Assembly (NCBI RefSeq): GCF_001637205.1
Contig: NZ_LVJH01000003.1
Location: 312,916 to 376,915, forward strand
Source: Paenibacillus glacialis
Lineage (GTDB): Bacteria; Bacillota; Bacilli; Paenibacillales; Paenibacillaceae
DNA: 64,000 bases
Direction of reading: 5' to 3'
A model generated the notes under the pieces. That model did no database searches, was not told the origin of the DNA, and worked only from the letters and a program-made list of their open reading frames with translations. Shown piece after piece: positions 26,457 to 35,782 of the stretch. Positions within the stretch are counted from its first letter, which is position 1, and the number at the start of each line of letters is the position of its first letter. Both the position numbers and the translations under genes were made by a program.

Positions 26457-28241
26457 ATGAGGAAGGAGAACAGTGATTTCAAGACCGGTTTCGTTTCCGA
26501 AGCGGGTTCTTTTATTGATAATAGAGATTATTTCGCTTACATAGAGCTAGATGATATGGCATGTTATGTGATTGCAGATGGGATCGATAACGATCAAGAA
26601 GCTCATAGTGCCGAGATGATAGCCAAGACGATATTAGAGAATTTCATAGAGCGACCAACCTTGTCACGCAGACAATTACGGAACTCATTACATGAGGCAC
26701 ATGAATGGTTGAAGTTCGAGAGTCGGAGGGTTCGACTGAAGGCAAGCTTACTTGTGGTCGTAACCAACTATACAAAGATGATATGGGCATCCAGTGGTAA
26801 TGCTAGGCTCTATCATTTTCGTGGGGGAAGGGTCAATCAGAAAAGTAAAGATCAGAGTCTATCACAAGTTATGGCGGATGATGGATTTCTTCCTGATGAG
26901 ACCGTATCGCAGCATGAAGAACGTAGGAACTTACTGAATTATATGGGTAATCCAGATCGTTTCCAACCGTACCTTTCTCCACGTATTCCATTGTCAGATG
27001 GCGATGTGATATTGCTCTGCACTTCAGGATTATGGGAGCAGGTTAACCTTCCTGAGATGCTAGATGCACTGGTGGAAAGCAAAGAACCTGATGCACTGAC
27101 GGATACCCTTGAGGAGATACTTCTGAGTAAGCAGCAAAAAACCATCAACAATTACACGGCTGTTGCGATCTATACAGATAAGACGTATAAGGAGCCACCT
27201 AAGAATCGAAAGAAATGGATCAAGCGTATTCTGATTGTGATGTTGGCGCTTCTACTCACGGGTGGCGGATTCTGGATCTATAAAGTTAGGGAAGCGAACC
27301 GCATGGCTGAAGCAGCCGCCAATATGGTGGAGTTCGAACGTGATGGAGATGAATATGCGGCGGATGCAGATTATACGAAGGCGCTTAAATCATATAGCGA
27401 GGCGAGAAACGCAGCTTCCAAAGTAAAGGATAGAGTACATGCGCTCCTCATTGGAAAGAAGCAGAAGCTCGCTCGGATCTTAGTTGACGGAGACGGATAT
27501 TTGAAAGACGGCATCTACGATAAGGCTGTTTCTAGTTATACGAAGGCACTAGATGATGCGGATAATTGGAAAGAGTTCGATGAAGTGGATATTCAAGAAA
27601 GAATAGATCGTACCATTAATTATGAACGTGTAACCGAAGAAATTAGGCTGGGAGATCTCAAATTTCAAGCCCAAGATTACAGTGGGGCACTCGTTATTTA
27701 CAAGAAGGCGAATACATCGGCCATTGAAGTGTCCTACACCGCAGCTCAGAAGGATCTACAAGAGAAGATAGGTAAGGTTCAGGAGAAGCTTGATGCCGTG
27801 CGAATGGAGACAGTAAACCTTCAGGGTGACAAGCTTGAGCAGAAGGGCGACCGAAGATTCGATGCGCAGGATTATTCAGGAGCTATTGATGGTTTCATGG
27901 AGGCACAGGAGAAATACCAATCGATCGGCAAGCTGGAACGAGTGCTGGCGATGGAGCGGAAGATTGCTAAGGCGGATGAGAAATTACATCCCATAGTTCC
28001 TGCATCAGTACCACCGATAGACAATGCTACCTTGGGAGATCAAGGAGGAGCCTTTCCCTTTGAAGAGGTGACCGAGCCAATGGAGCCAACTCCACAGACG
28101 ACTACGAAGCAACCGGCGACAACACCGCCTACTGATAGTTCACAGCATGGAAAGGATATACCGACGGGTGTACCAACCGATGTACCGGCTGAGGGTTCAA
28201 CCTCGACAAGTTCTAGCCCTGATAGCAAGGAGGGATTGTGA
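26457..28241 (+). CDS. Membrane PP2C-like pseudophosphatase with extracellular TPR-like repeats
   Basis: A 594-residue protein. Residues ~1-245 are PP2C-like (NRDYFAYIEL, YVIADGID, SSGNARLYHF, GDVILLCTSGLWEQV, NNYTAVAIY), but the usual SDG and GxDN aspartates are replaced by TSG and NNYT, so metal binding is probably lost. A helix (ILIVMLALLLTGGGFWIY, ~258-275) leads to four TPR-like units, each built around YxxALxxYxxA (ADYTKALKSYSEA, GIYDKAVSSYTKAL, QDYSGALVIYKKA, QDYSGAIDGFMEA). A Pro/Thr/Ser-rich tail ends it. The repeats should lie outside the cell. It may sense envelope contact and control the active phosphatase or kinase (inference). Confidence 0.8.
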   Translation: MRKENSDFKTGFVSEAGSFIDNRDYFAYIELDDMACYVIADGIDNDQEAHSAEMIAKTILENFIERPTLSRRQLRNSLHEAHEWLKFESRRVRLKASLLVVVTNYTKMIWASSGNARLYHFRGGRVNQKSKDQSLSQVMADDGFLPDETVSQHEERRNLLNYMGNPDRFQPYLSPRIPLSDGDVILLCTSGLWEQVNLPEMLDALVESKEPDALTDTLEEILLSKQQKTINNYTAVAIYTDKTYKEPPKNRKKWIKRILIVMLALLLTGGGFWIYKVREANRMAEAAANMVEFERDGDEYAADADYTKALKSYSEARNAASKVKDRVHALLIGKKQKLARILVDGDGYLKDGIYDKAVSSYTKALDDADNWKEFDEVDIQERIDRTINYERVTEEIRLGDLKFQAQDYSGALVIYKKANTSAIEVSYTAAQKDLQEKIGKVQEKLDAVRMETVNLQGDKLEQKGDRRFDAQDYSGAIDGFMEAQEKYQSIGKLERVLAMERKIAKADEKLHPIVPASVPPIDNATLGDQGGAFPFEEVTEPMEPTPQTTTKQPATTPPTDSSQHGKDIPTGVPTDVPAEGSTSTSSSPDSKEGL

Positions 28242-28243
28242 TT

Positions 28244-29530
28244 ATGAAGGAAATCGTACAGGACCGAATTAACAAGATGGAGGATCTACAGCAACGTCGT
28301 ATGTTGAAGAACATGATGACAAGTGTATTTCTCAATCTTGTAGAGTATCAGGATGATTTGAATCGGAAGTTGGAACGTCGGGTATTCGATGAGATCGAGG
28401 GAAATGAGGGCAATCATGACGTATTTACGGCATTATGCCCAAGGGAAGAGTTGGACCCGATTCATGAATTTCTATACCCTATGATTCCCCAAGATACGGA
28501 AGCGACAGTGATTGATATGAAGTGTATCGTCGACGCATTGAGTCAGAAGGAAGAGGTATTACTAACCACGGTATTTCTAGAGTGCAATTATTCGATCATT
28601 AAGCAATTGCTGAACAGTGACAGGAAATTCAAGGGGGAGTTGGTCACCTCCAAGGGACGATATAACGTTCAAGTTCGACTGAAACAGAACAGGGTTTATC
28701 AGGATGAAATTGAGAAACTATACCATGTGTTTATAACCAACGGTCTTCCGTGGAGAACGGTCAATCATCCCTACATCCATAAGTTCGTTGATGTCATGCT
28801 GACAGCATGCGATGGGGAACTGGCAGAAACGGAAGAAATCTCGGAAGTCACAGTTCATTTAGAAGAATACGAATCATTCAAACGAATGAATCTTATCCCG
28901 CTGTGGAACATTCAGAAGCTTGAGCTGAAGACAGGTGGATTTCCTATTCCAGCCGAAGACCGTGTGAATTATGAACATGTGCTACCGCTGCGTAAAACCG
29001 GGATCAGACATGGTTATCTCGTAGATGGGGACGAAGAAGATATCCGTTATATCAAGCGTACACAAGATGAGATTACGATCGTATCCCCGCGTGATAAATC
29101 AGATATATGGCATTTACTTCAGCTAGCAGAACCCGTAGAAACGGTGATCGGTAAGCTCTATTATGACGTAATATCGAACCGTAGGGTCGATGGATTTATC
29201 GGCAAATACAGACATAAGCAGGATCAAAGGGTGCGCTCAAAGGGCGAGATTATTCGTATGATTCAATCTTTTGAACAATCCAAGATATTAGAACTGGTCG
29301 ATCATGAGATCGATGAGTCTGGCGTGGATCATTCCGTTACGTATGAATTGAATCCCTTTGTTAACGATCATGTGCGGTCAGAGCAAGGGAAGGCGCGATT
29401 ACTACTTCGATTTCGGAGCCGAGAGGTTCGGGGGAATAGTCAGTTTATATCGGAGGATCTAATGAGCTTTCTCGTATCTGAGATTCAGTTAGCGTTCCCT
29501 GAATATAAGTGCGAAGGAGAATGGGCTTGA
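28244..29530 (+). CDS. Conserved component of the injection locus, baseplate candidate
   Basis: A 428-residue soluble protein with no domain I can name. The N-terminus is helical (KEIVQDRINKMEDLQQRRML), the middle mixed, and the C-terminus beta-rich (LRFRSREVRGNSQF). No signal or membrane segment. ATG 28244 follows AAGGAGGG and begins 2 bases after the preceding stop; the next gene overlaps its stop codon, so it is part of a tight operon. Its position after the regulators and before the VgrG module, in the slot where TssF/TssG-type baseplate genes would sit, suggests a structural part; the sequence does not prove it. Confidence 0.6.
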   Translation: MKEIVQDRINKMEDLQQRRMLKNMMTSVFLNLVEYQDDLNRKLERRVFDEIEGNEGNHDVFTALCPREELDPIHEFLYPMIPQDTEATVIDMKCIVDALSQKEEVLLTTVFLECNYSIIKQLLNSDRKFKGELVTSKGRYNVQVRLKQNRVYQDEIEKLYHVFITNGLPWRTVNHPYIHKFVDVMLTACDGELAETEEISEVTVHLEEYESFKRMNLIPLWNIQKLELKTGGFPIPAEDRVNYEHVLPLRKTGIRHGYLVDGDEEDIRYIKRTQDEITIVSPRDKSDIWHLLQLAEPVETVIGKLYYDVISNRRVDGFIGKYRHKQDQRVRSKGEIIRMIQSFEQSKILELVDHEIDESGVDHSVTYELNPFVNDHVRSEQGKARLLLRFRSREVRGNSQFISEDLMSFLVSEIQLAFPEYKCEGEWA

Positions 29531-30216
29531 ATTATATCTGGGATCTCATCATTCGTGGACAGGAATTAGGAATAGCTAAGAAGGACATCCATTTCCTACC
29601 CGCCAAGGTATATTCACCTTATATGGAGCTTAGTCAAGAGGACTTGAACGCCATGACGGTTGAACGCGACGTTGAGGTGAATCCGTACTATCGATTCTAC
29701 GATATTTTTAATGGTATGTTCGATATTAACAATACGGAAGATATAGAACTACGCAGTACGCTGTTTGATATATTGATTCATTTCTTAGCAGATATTGATT
29801 TGATGCAGGGGATGAATAAGAGAGAGTATTATATCCGATTTGTACTGAAAGATATCCGAGATGGACTGCTAGGGAAACTTGTGCAAGAGCATATTTCATT
29901 GTTCGACCGTGAGGAACAAGAGACCATCGCAGCCAATGTACTACGACTGTATGACACCGGAGAGGCACTCCATTTGTTGAGATGCATGGTGAGTCGGATA
30001 TTCCAATATTCGACGATATATGCGAACAGTGAGGAGAAGGATGAACTGCTGTTATACATCGGGCAGAGGGAGAATGAAACAGCCGTTAAGAAGCTTCAAT
30101 TGATTATGGAGCTGTTTCTTCCCATTCGGTATCGTGCCGAGGTGTATTGGAGCGATCATTTCGGCATTATCGATGAGGATTCTACGATGATACAAGATCA
30201 TATCGCACTCTATTAA
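29527..30216 (+). CDS. Conserved component of the injection locus, baseplate candidate
   Basis: A 229-residue, mostly helical soluble protein without recognised motifs. The TTG at 29527 is preferred: AAGGAG lies 8 bases upstream and the TTG overlaps the previous TGA (TTGA), a normal coupled start; an ATG 6 bases earlier is too close to the ribosome binding site. It always reads as paired with the 428-residue protein by this overlap. A TssG-like partner role is a guess from gene order. Confidence 0.6.
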   Translation: MNYIWDLIIRGQELGIAKKDIHFLPAKVYSPYMELSQEDLNAMTVERDVEVNPYYRFYDIFNGMFDINNTEDIELRSTLFDILIHFLADIDLMQGMNKREYYIRFVLKDIRDGLLGKLVQEHISLFDREEQETIAANVLRLYDTGEALHLLRCMVSRIFQYSTIYANSEEKDELLLYIGQRENETAVKKLQLIMELFLPIRYRAEVYWSDHFGIIDEDSTMIQDHIALY

Positions 30217-30284
30217 TCATCAGGTTGGTATGGGTCGAAAGAATGACGGATGACTTCACAGATAAACAGTGAGGAGGAGATGGC

Positions 30285-32936
30285 ATGAAGGGTTATTCCT
30301 ACAAATTGCATAATGATCTCACAACGCAATCCTCTGGACGTGGTGCTGCTAAGTATACCCGCGATGAGCTTATGGAGATGACCACATTTCAGTTGCGGAA
30401 TATTTGCTATAAACAAAGATTGGTTGAAGGATTGGGCAATAACTTGGACCGTGAAGGGCTAATCCGCATCATTATGAAATATTTGAGTGCCGAAGAGCGC
30501 TTGTTCATTGGGCCAATCTGTGAGGATGGCTTTGATAGAGTTCAAAGTACGATCCGCAAGTATATGAAGATTCCTTTACAAGGCGACGGAGGGATTCGCG
30601 TACCTGCAAGACTGATTCTTTACTCAGGTATGGCTATGGATAAGTCAGATGGTTATCGCGTAACATCTACAGCCCCGTTAACGGAATCCAATGTGCTATT
30701 GGTGAATGACCGGATGGAGTTGTGCGGCATTCTGAATCTGCAACAAGATGATGGGAAGCAGGGACAATATTACCTGTCAACTGATCGTGAGACACAGTGG
30801 ATGCTTACATCGAATCGCCATTACAGCTTGTTATTCTTGCGTAAGCGAGAGTCGGAATATATCTACAACACCTATTATCAGGTACATGACCAACCTCCAG
30901 CTAATATCCAATATTACAAAATACCACTCGCAGAGCTCGAAATAAGAGAACTAGAAGAGACCGACGCTGTGCTCGCTATAGATTTCGGTACGTCTAATAC
31001 GACGGCTGGGGCCTTTCTATATAACGGCTATGCGGCATCACCAAGTAGTCTAGATCTACTAAATGGACAAATTCAAATGGATACCATTAACTATGTTAAG
31101 TTCCCAGACACCACGTATAAGAATACGGAATGGATCGAAGCGTTGCCCTCAGTCGTGAGTGTGACGGACTGCGCTGACCCTACGAATATTCATTATAACT
31201 TCGGTTATCAGGCGCTTCGAAGTATGCGCCATAGTAGTTATAGTAGCCGGGCCAGTGTATTTCACGGGATGAAACGATGGGTGAACAATTATACCAAGCT
31301 CGAAGAAGTCATGGATACACAGGGAAATATCGCTATGGTATCTAGAAGTGACATTCTTCGTGCTTATATCCGTTATGTGGTGACTCGAGCGGAACATCAG
31401 TTCAAATGTAAGTTCAGACATTTGCATCTATCTAGTCCCGTGAAGATGAAGACACAGTTTATCGATATGTTCACTCAAATTCTACCTGATTACAAGATTG
31501 AGGAAGATAATGCGCTTGATGAAGGGATGGCCGTTCTCTATAACACCATTGCCGACGGCATTGAGCGGGGCGTGTTCGAGGACGGAGAGGAATATAAGGC
31601 GTTAGTCATTGATTGCGGGGGAGGAACGACGGACTTATCCTCTTGTAACTTTCGCGTAGAAGACGGGCATATGTCTTACCGAATTGATATAAATACGACC
31701 TATGAGAATGGCGATACCAACTTTGGCGGTAATAACATTACGTACCGCATTATGCAATTCATGAAGATCGTCTTCGCCGACTATTACATGGGTCAACGTA
31801 ATCTGAGCGATATCGACACCTTGATTGACATCCCTGGGAATGATCTATTCCGAGAGGTCGATGAGCAGGGTGTTGAGCAAATATATAGTGAATTAGAACG
31901 AAGGTACCGTGAGGCGGAGCATGTTATCCCAACGGCATTTACCTTATATGAGAATCGTTCACGTGATGAGTATTTACGTGTACGTGGTAACTTTCATTTC
32001 TTATGGGAAATTGCAGAACAAATGAAAGAACAGTTCTTTCGCAGAACCGGAATATTGCGTAATCGATTTCACTCGGAGAACGATCCGCTTGAACAGAGCG
32101 ACTTACAGATAACGACCATGGATCGTTGGTTCTTATCGGTGTCTCGCAATGGCGAGATGAAGGATGAATATGAATTTCCTGACGTCGTGTTCAACATTAA
32201 GGAAATCACCCAATTAATTAAAGCAGATATATACGATGTTGTTCGTAAATTCTTGGATGATTTCTATCGTGAAGGTCGTATCAGCGACTATTCGATTATT
32301 AAGCTTACAGGTCAGTCTTGTCGCATCGACGTGTTCCGCGAAGCACTTAAAGAATTCGTCCCAGGGCGGAGCATTGAGTTCAAACAGAAGCCAGTGGAAG
32401 GTAGGGTGCCTGATCTTAAACTATCTTGTGTACGCGGCGCAATTCGGTATTTAAATGCACGTAAATTCGGTAGCATTGAAGTAAATATTTCGAATTACTC
32501 GGCTGTTATTCCATACACGGTCAGCGCACATACCCATAATAACCAAGAGAAAGAATTGATTAGTAGCTTGGAACGTAGTAACCGAGTGCTGGGTTCCATC
32601 TCACGTCCTTTCGATACGGCGGAAATCGAATTCTTCCTTCATGGAAATGATGGTGGGCTTCGTCAGAGTTACTTATATGTGAATAAAGTGAAAGATTATC
32701 GTCCTGTTACGCATGAGGAGGTCGATAAGACATACCCTGATAAAATCCCACAGGATGACACGGACTCTATCGTCAATGGAGAGACCAAGTGGTTCGTGTT
32801 CGCAGATGACAATCATTGGGGGTTCCACGTACTTCCTATCGCACGGAGGAAGGACGGATTACATCTGGGAAGGAAACAAATATTTGCATTTGAGAGTGAT
32901 CTGTCTGAACTCGATTTCTTCGACGGATTGAAGTAA
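30285..32936 (+). CDS. Hsp70/actin-fold ATPase with SAP-like N-terminus
   Basis: An 883-residue protein. Residues ~26-70 (RDELMEMTTFQLRNIC, LIRIIMKYL) resemble a SAP-type helix pair. A beta-rich section follows to ~220. The Hsp70-like ATPase begins at LAIDFGTSNTTAGAF (phosphate-1, ~231-244) and continues with VIDCGGGTTDLSSCNF (phosphate-2, ~441-456), FGGNNITYRI and GQSCRIDVFREAL (adenosine region). The C-terminal ~170 residues lack the DnaK substrate-binding signature. No ClpV-like AAA+ enzyme is seen in the locus, and a J-domain gene lies upstream, so this may drive assembly or sheath recycling (inference). Confidence 0.82.
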   Translation: MKGYSYKLHNDLTTQSSGRGAAKYTRDELMEMTTFQLRNICYKQRLVEGLGNNLDREGLIRIIMKYLSAEERLFIGPICEDGFDRVQSTIRKYMKIPLQGDGGIRVPARLILYSGMAMDKSDGYRVTSTAPLTESNVLLVNDRMELCGILNLQQDDGKQGQYYLSTDRETQWMLTSNRHYSLLFLRKRESEYIYNTYYQVHDQPPANIQYYKIPLAELEIRELEETDAVLAIDFGTSNTTAGAFLYNGYAASPSSLDLLNGQIQMDTINYVKFPDTTYKNTEWIEALPSVVSVTDCADPTNIHYNFGYQALRSMRHSSYSSRASVFHGMKRWVNNYTKLEEVMDTQGNIAMVSRSDILRAYIRYVVTRAEHQFKCKFRHLHLSSPVKMKTQFIDMFTQILPDYKIEEDNALDEGMAVLYNTIADGIERGVFEDGEEYKALVIDCGGGTTDLSSCNFRVEDGHMSYRIDINTTYENGDTNFGGNNITYRIMQFMKIVFADYYMGQRNLSDIDTLIDIPGNDLFREVDEQGVEQIYSELERRYREAEHVIPTAFTLYENRSRDEYLRVRGNFHFLWEIAEQMKEQFFRRTGILRNRFHSENDPLEQSDLQITTMDRWFLSVSRNGEMKDEYEFPDVVFNIKEITQLIKADIYDVVRKFLDDFYREGRISDYSIIKLTGQSCRIDVFREALKEFVPGRSIEFKQKPVEGRVPDLKLSCVRGAIRYLNARKFGSIEVNISNYSAVIPYTVSAHTHNNQEKELISSLERSNRVLGSISRPFDTAEIEFFLHGNDGGLRQSYLYVNKVKDYRPVTHEEVDKTYPDKIPQDDTDSIVNGETKWFVFADDNHWGFHVLPIARRKDGLHLGRKQIFAFESDLSELDFFDGLK

Positions 32937-32965
32937 AGGTCCCCAAGGGGCAGAGGAGGAGCGCA

Positions 32966-33739
32966 TTGTTTACGCATCTGTATCCCCAGTTCAATAAAGG
33001 TAGAATTCTGAAGACAGAAATGTTGACGAACTTGCGAGATTTCCCTCGTGAATTCGTAGATATCCACTATGCGGATTATTCCGATGGTATTGTGACAGGT
33101 GCTAATCTCGAAGTTGGATCTAAGCAGTTGATTATTTCACCGGGTATCGTACGGCATGAGGGTAGGCTCTATATCTTGAATCAATCTACGACGATTGATT
33201 ACTTGGCAACAGGTAAGGAGTTAGTAGTCAAGATTCGCTTCCTCGAAGCGGAGAAAGATATTGATCGGACGGTGTACGCTAGCGAGATTGTGCTAGATGA
33301 ACACATCGATTGTAGCTCTTCAGAGCTAGAGCTTGGTCGTTTCAAGTTGAAAGAAGGAGCAAGGCTCCGTCAGGATTACCAGAACTTCGCGGATTTCACG
33401 ACTGAATACAACACCTTAAATGTATTACATACCTCATATGCTGCACATGGAGAGAGTACAGTAACGCCTATGGTTATGCGTTATTTCGCAGATCAGATGC
33501 TTCGTAGTGGCAGTGCGGACCCACGTGATCTCGTCTTCGCGATGATGTGCACGAATGAGGGAACCGTGTCACGCAGCCTTATTCTGCACTATATCTCAGG
33601 CCGTATGGGCATAGCCTACAAGGATTATACCAATGTGCAGATTCACAAGTACCTGGGTCGAATTCTAGATAACGTACGCAGCGGTGGTAAAGCTCGTAGC
33701 TTCTCCTCGGGTGGACCGCAGCGGGTGATTGTGGATTAG
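32966..33739 (+). CDS. Baseplate or shaft-like protein candidate
   Basis: A 257-residue protein starting at TTG 32966, six bases after GAGGAGG. DGIVTGANLEVGSKQLIISP and GIVRHEGRLYILNQ resemble the beta-rich attachment segment (GxxV..G..I.PGxxxxdGxxY) found at the N-terminus of phage tail-fibre and TssK-like baseplate proteins. The C-terminal half is helical (VTPMVMRYFADQML). The PGIVR.EG feature is the only specific hint; the rest is unrecognised. It immediately precedes the VgrG loading module. Confidence 0.55.
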   Translation: MFTHLYPQFNKGRILKTEMLTNLRDFPREFVDIHYADYSDGIVTGANLEVGSKQLIISPGIVRHEGRLYILNQSTTIDYLATGKELVVKIRFLEAEKDIDRTVYASEIVLDEHIDCSSSELELGRFKLKEGARLRQDYQNFADFTTEYNTLNVLHTSYAAHGESTVTPMVMRYFADQMLRSGSADPRDLVFAMMCTNEGTVSRSLILHYISGRMGIAYKDYTNVQIHKYLGRILDNVRSGGKARSFSSGGPQRVIVD

Positions 33740-33770
33740 TGAGTTTTAACGAGAAGGAGGAAGTTAATTG

Positions 33771-34373
33771 ATGGAGCGTGCAGATGAGAAAATATTAAAA
33801 ATATTAAATGAAATGAAAGACAAAACGAGAGAGCCTTTAAGTATCACAGATGGGCCAATAAAAATTGGAGATCAATATTACGAATTTGAAGAAGCATCCT
33901 TTTTTAATCAACGATTATTTGTTCAATTGCCTAAAGATTTCATAGACATGGAAGAAAAGCATAAGAAAATCAAATATCCACATGAACAACGACCTGAAAT
34001 TATAAAGACCGAGGGTACAGGGGCTATTAACTTCACATTTAGTCAACTAGATGAGGAACTAAGTGATTATTGGGTGAAGGAACTTACGAATGGTATGAGG
34101 GACGTAATCAAAAAAACAAATCCTTCAAATGTCTTTTATACCACCGAAGTAGAGAGTGTGAACGGTAAACAGATAGGATACTTTGAATTTAAAGGCTCTG
34201 CAATTGACGGTTTTATTTACAATATTATGTATTTCCTAGCCGTGGACGGAAAAACACTTATGGGAACATTTACTTGTCATTATAAAGATCAGCCTCAATG
34301 GAGAGATATAGCATTTCAAGTTATTCGATCCATCCAAACGGCTGAAATTCGTGAACAGGAGGTATTACCATGA
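33771..34373 (+). CDS. DcrB/DUF1795-like protein, probable effector chaperone
   Basis: A 200-residue protein whose core (residues ~25-195: SITDGPIKIGDQYYEFEEAS, RLFVQLPKDFIDM, KYPHEQRPEIIKTEG, GAINFTFS) matches the DcrB/DUF1795 pattern. In T6SS, DUF1795 proteins (Eag) are chaperones that shield transmembrane segments of effectors. Here the downstream VgrG-toxin has a long hydrophobic linker, which fits. It overlaps the next gene by four bases (ATGA). Base composition becomes more AT-rich here than in the preceding operon. A truncated relative lies at 54907. Confidence 0.7.
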   Translation: MERADEKILKILNEMKDKTREPLSITDGPIKIGDQYYEFEEASFFNQRLFVQLPKDFIDMEEKHKKIKYPHEQRPEIIKTEGTGAINFTFSQLDEELSDYWVKELTNGMRDVIKKTNPSNVFYTTEVESVNGKQIGYFEFKGSAIDGFIYNIMYFLAVDGKTLMGTFTCHYKDQPQWRDIAFQVIRSIQTAEIREQEVLP

Positions 34374-35782
34374 GTGAGGTTATATATACCCTTTCCGATA
34401 TATCTATGAAATCTAGCCCGTTCGATAAGATAACAGACTTGAGGTTGCACAGACAGGTTAATGAGCATGTAAAGTTATCCATTGGGGGAATTATTCCTGA
34501 AGATAAACTAGACCAGTATGTTGAACAGATAGATGAAAATGAGATCATTGAGGTTTTTGTTACACAAGATAAACGTGAGATTACCTTGTTTAAAGGGGTA
34601 ATCACGAATATAGCAGTACAAGTGGATAGAAATGTACGAACGATGATAATCGAAGCAAGTAGTAAGACTTTCCTAATGGATATCAAAAAGGAAAATCGAT
34701 CATTTCAAAATAGCCAACAGTCCTATTCAGATGTATTTTCTGTGATCACACAATCCTATCCACAGGCAGACGTAGTAGATGCATCCTCAAATGGAGCTTT
34801 AATTGGAGGGTTATTGGTTCAGTATAGAGAAACGAGTTGGGAATTCGCTAAGAGACTAGCTTCTCACTTTCATATGCCATTGCTCCCTATAAGTACTCTG
34901 GAAGGGATTAAATACTATGTTGGTCTACCAGAGTCGGGGCAACCTGTTGAACTCAATGAATATAATTATACGATCAAAAATAATATGAAAGAGTTTAAAC
35001 AGATTACCGAGAATAGTGGTGGTCAGTTTGCTGGACAAAGCAACTTCAGTTTTGAAGTAACAAGCAACAGGGTGTTAGAGATCGGTTGTCCTGTGAAATT
35101 TCATGATCATGAATTATACGTATATCGTGCTGAGATAGCGATTGAGAAAGGAATACTCATAAATCATTATCAATTGCGGGATAGAGAAGGTTTTCACTGT
35201 CATATGCAATACAACAATGCCATTATAGGTAGCTCTTTATTCGGGAAAATCACAGATATAGCTAAGGATAAGGTCAAGTTACATCTTCAAATAGATGATA
35301 ATCATTCAACATCTAAGGCCATGTGGTTTTCTTATTCAACAGTGTACTCGTCACCAGATGGAAGCGGTTGGTATTGTATGCCTGAGATAGGTGATGAAGT
35401 GCGTCTTTATTTTCCAGATGCTCAAGAAAAGAATGCCTTTGCGGCAAGTTCGGTAGACTTAGATTCTTCGGATACAACCAAGAGAAGTGATCCAGCGGTG
35501 AAAAGTATTAGTACCAAGTATGGTAAACAAATCGTGTTTCAGCCTGGAGCTGTTGAGATCATTGGCAATGGACAGACGTTATTACGACTTACGGACGATG
35601 GTGGAATAGAGATTAAGAGTGACAAGAAAATCGTGATTACGGCTGTAGATGATATAGAAATTACAGGGGGAGCCAAGGTTCTTATTCAGGGAGATGAAGG
35701 CGTAGATCTTAAGCAGGCGGATACTATGTTAACGATTCAAGATGAAGTTGCGTTGACTGGATCTAAGGTGAACATTCGATGA
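34370..35782 (+). CDS. VgrG-like hub/spike protein without toxin
   Basis: A 470-residue phage late control D/VgrG-type protein. The gpD-like hub fills residues ~1-285 (YRETSWEFAKRLASHFHMPL is its most conserved stretch). An OB-fold gp5-like domain follows (~288-365: DKVKLHLQID, WYCMPEIGDEVRLYFPDA), then a short beta-helical end (IEIKSDKKIVITAVDDIEITG) with no toxin domain. It would form the trimeric spike base under the DUF4280 tip. It overlaps both neighbours by four bases, showing tight coupling. Confidence 0.85.
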   Translation: MSEVIYTLSDISMKSSPFDKITDLRLHRQVNEHVKLSIGGIIPEDKLDQYVEQIDENEIIEVFVTQDKREITLFKGVITNIAVQVDRNVRTMIIEASSKTFLMDIKKENRSFQNSQQSYSDVFSVITQSYPQADVVDASSNGALIGGLLVQYRETSWEFAKRLASHFHMPLLPISTLEGIKYYVGLPESGQPVELNEYNYTIKNNMKEFKQITENSGGQFAGQSNFSFEVTSNRVLEIGCPVKFHDHELYVYRAEIAIEKGILINHYQLRDREGFHCHMQYNNAIIGSSLFGKITDIAKDKVKLHLQIDDNHSTSKAMWFSYSTVYSSPDGSGWYCMPEIGDEVRLYFPDAQEKNAFAASSVDLDSSDTTKRSDPAVKSISTKYGKQIVFQPGAVEIIGNGQTLLRLTDDGGIEIKSDKKIVITAVDDIEITGGAKVLIQGDEGVDLKQADTMLTIQDEVALTGSKVNIR

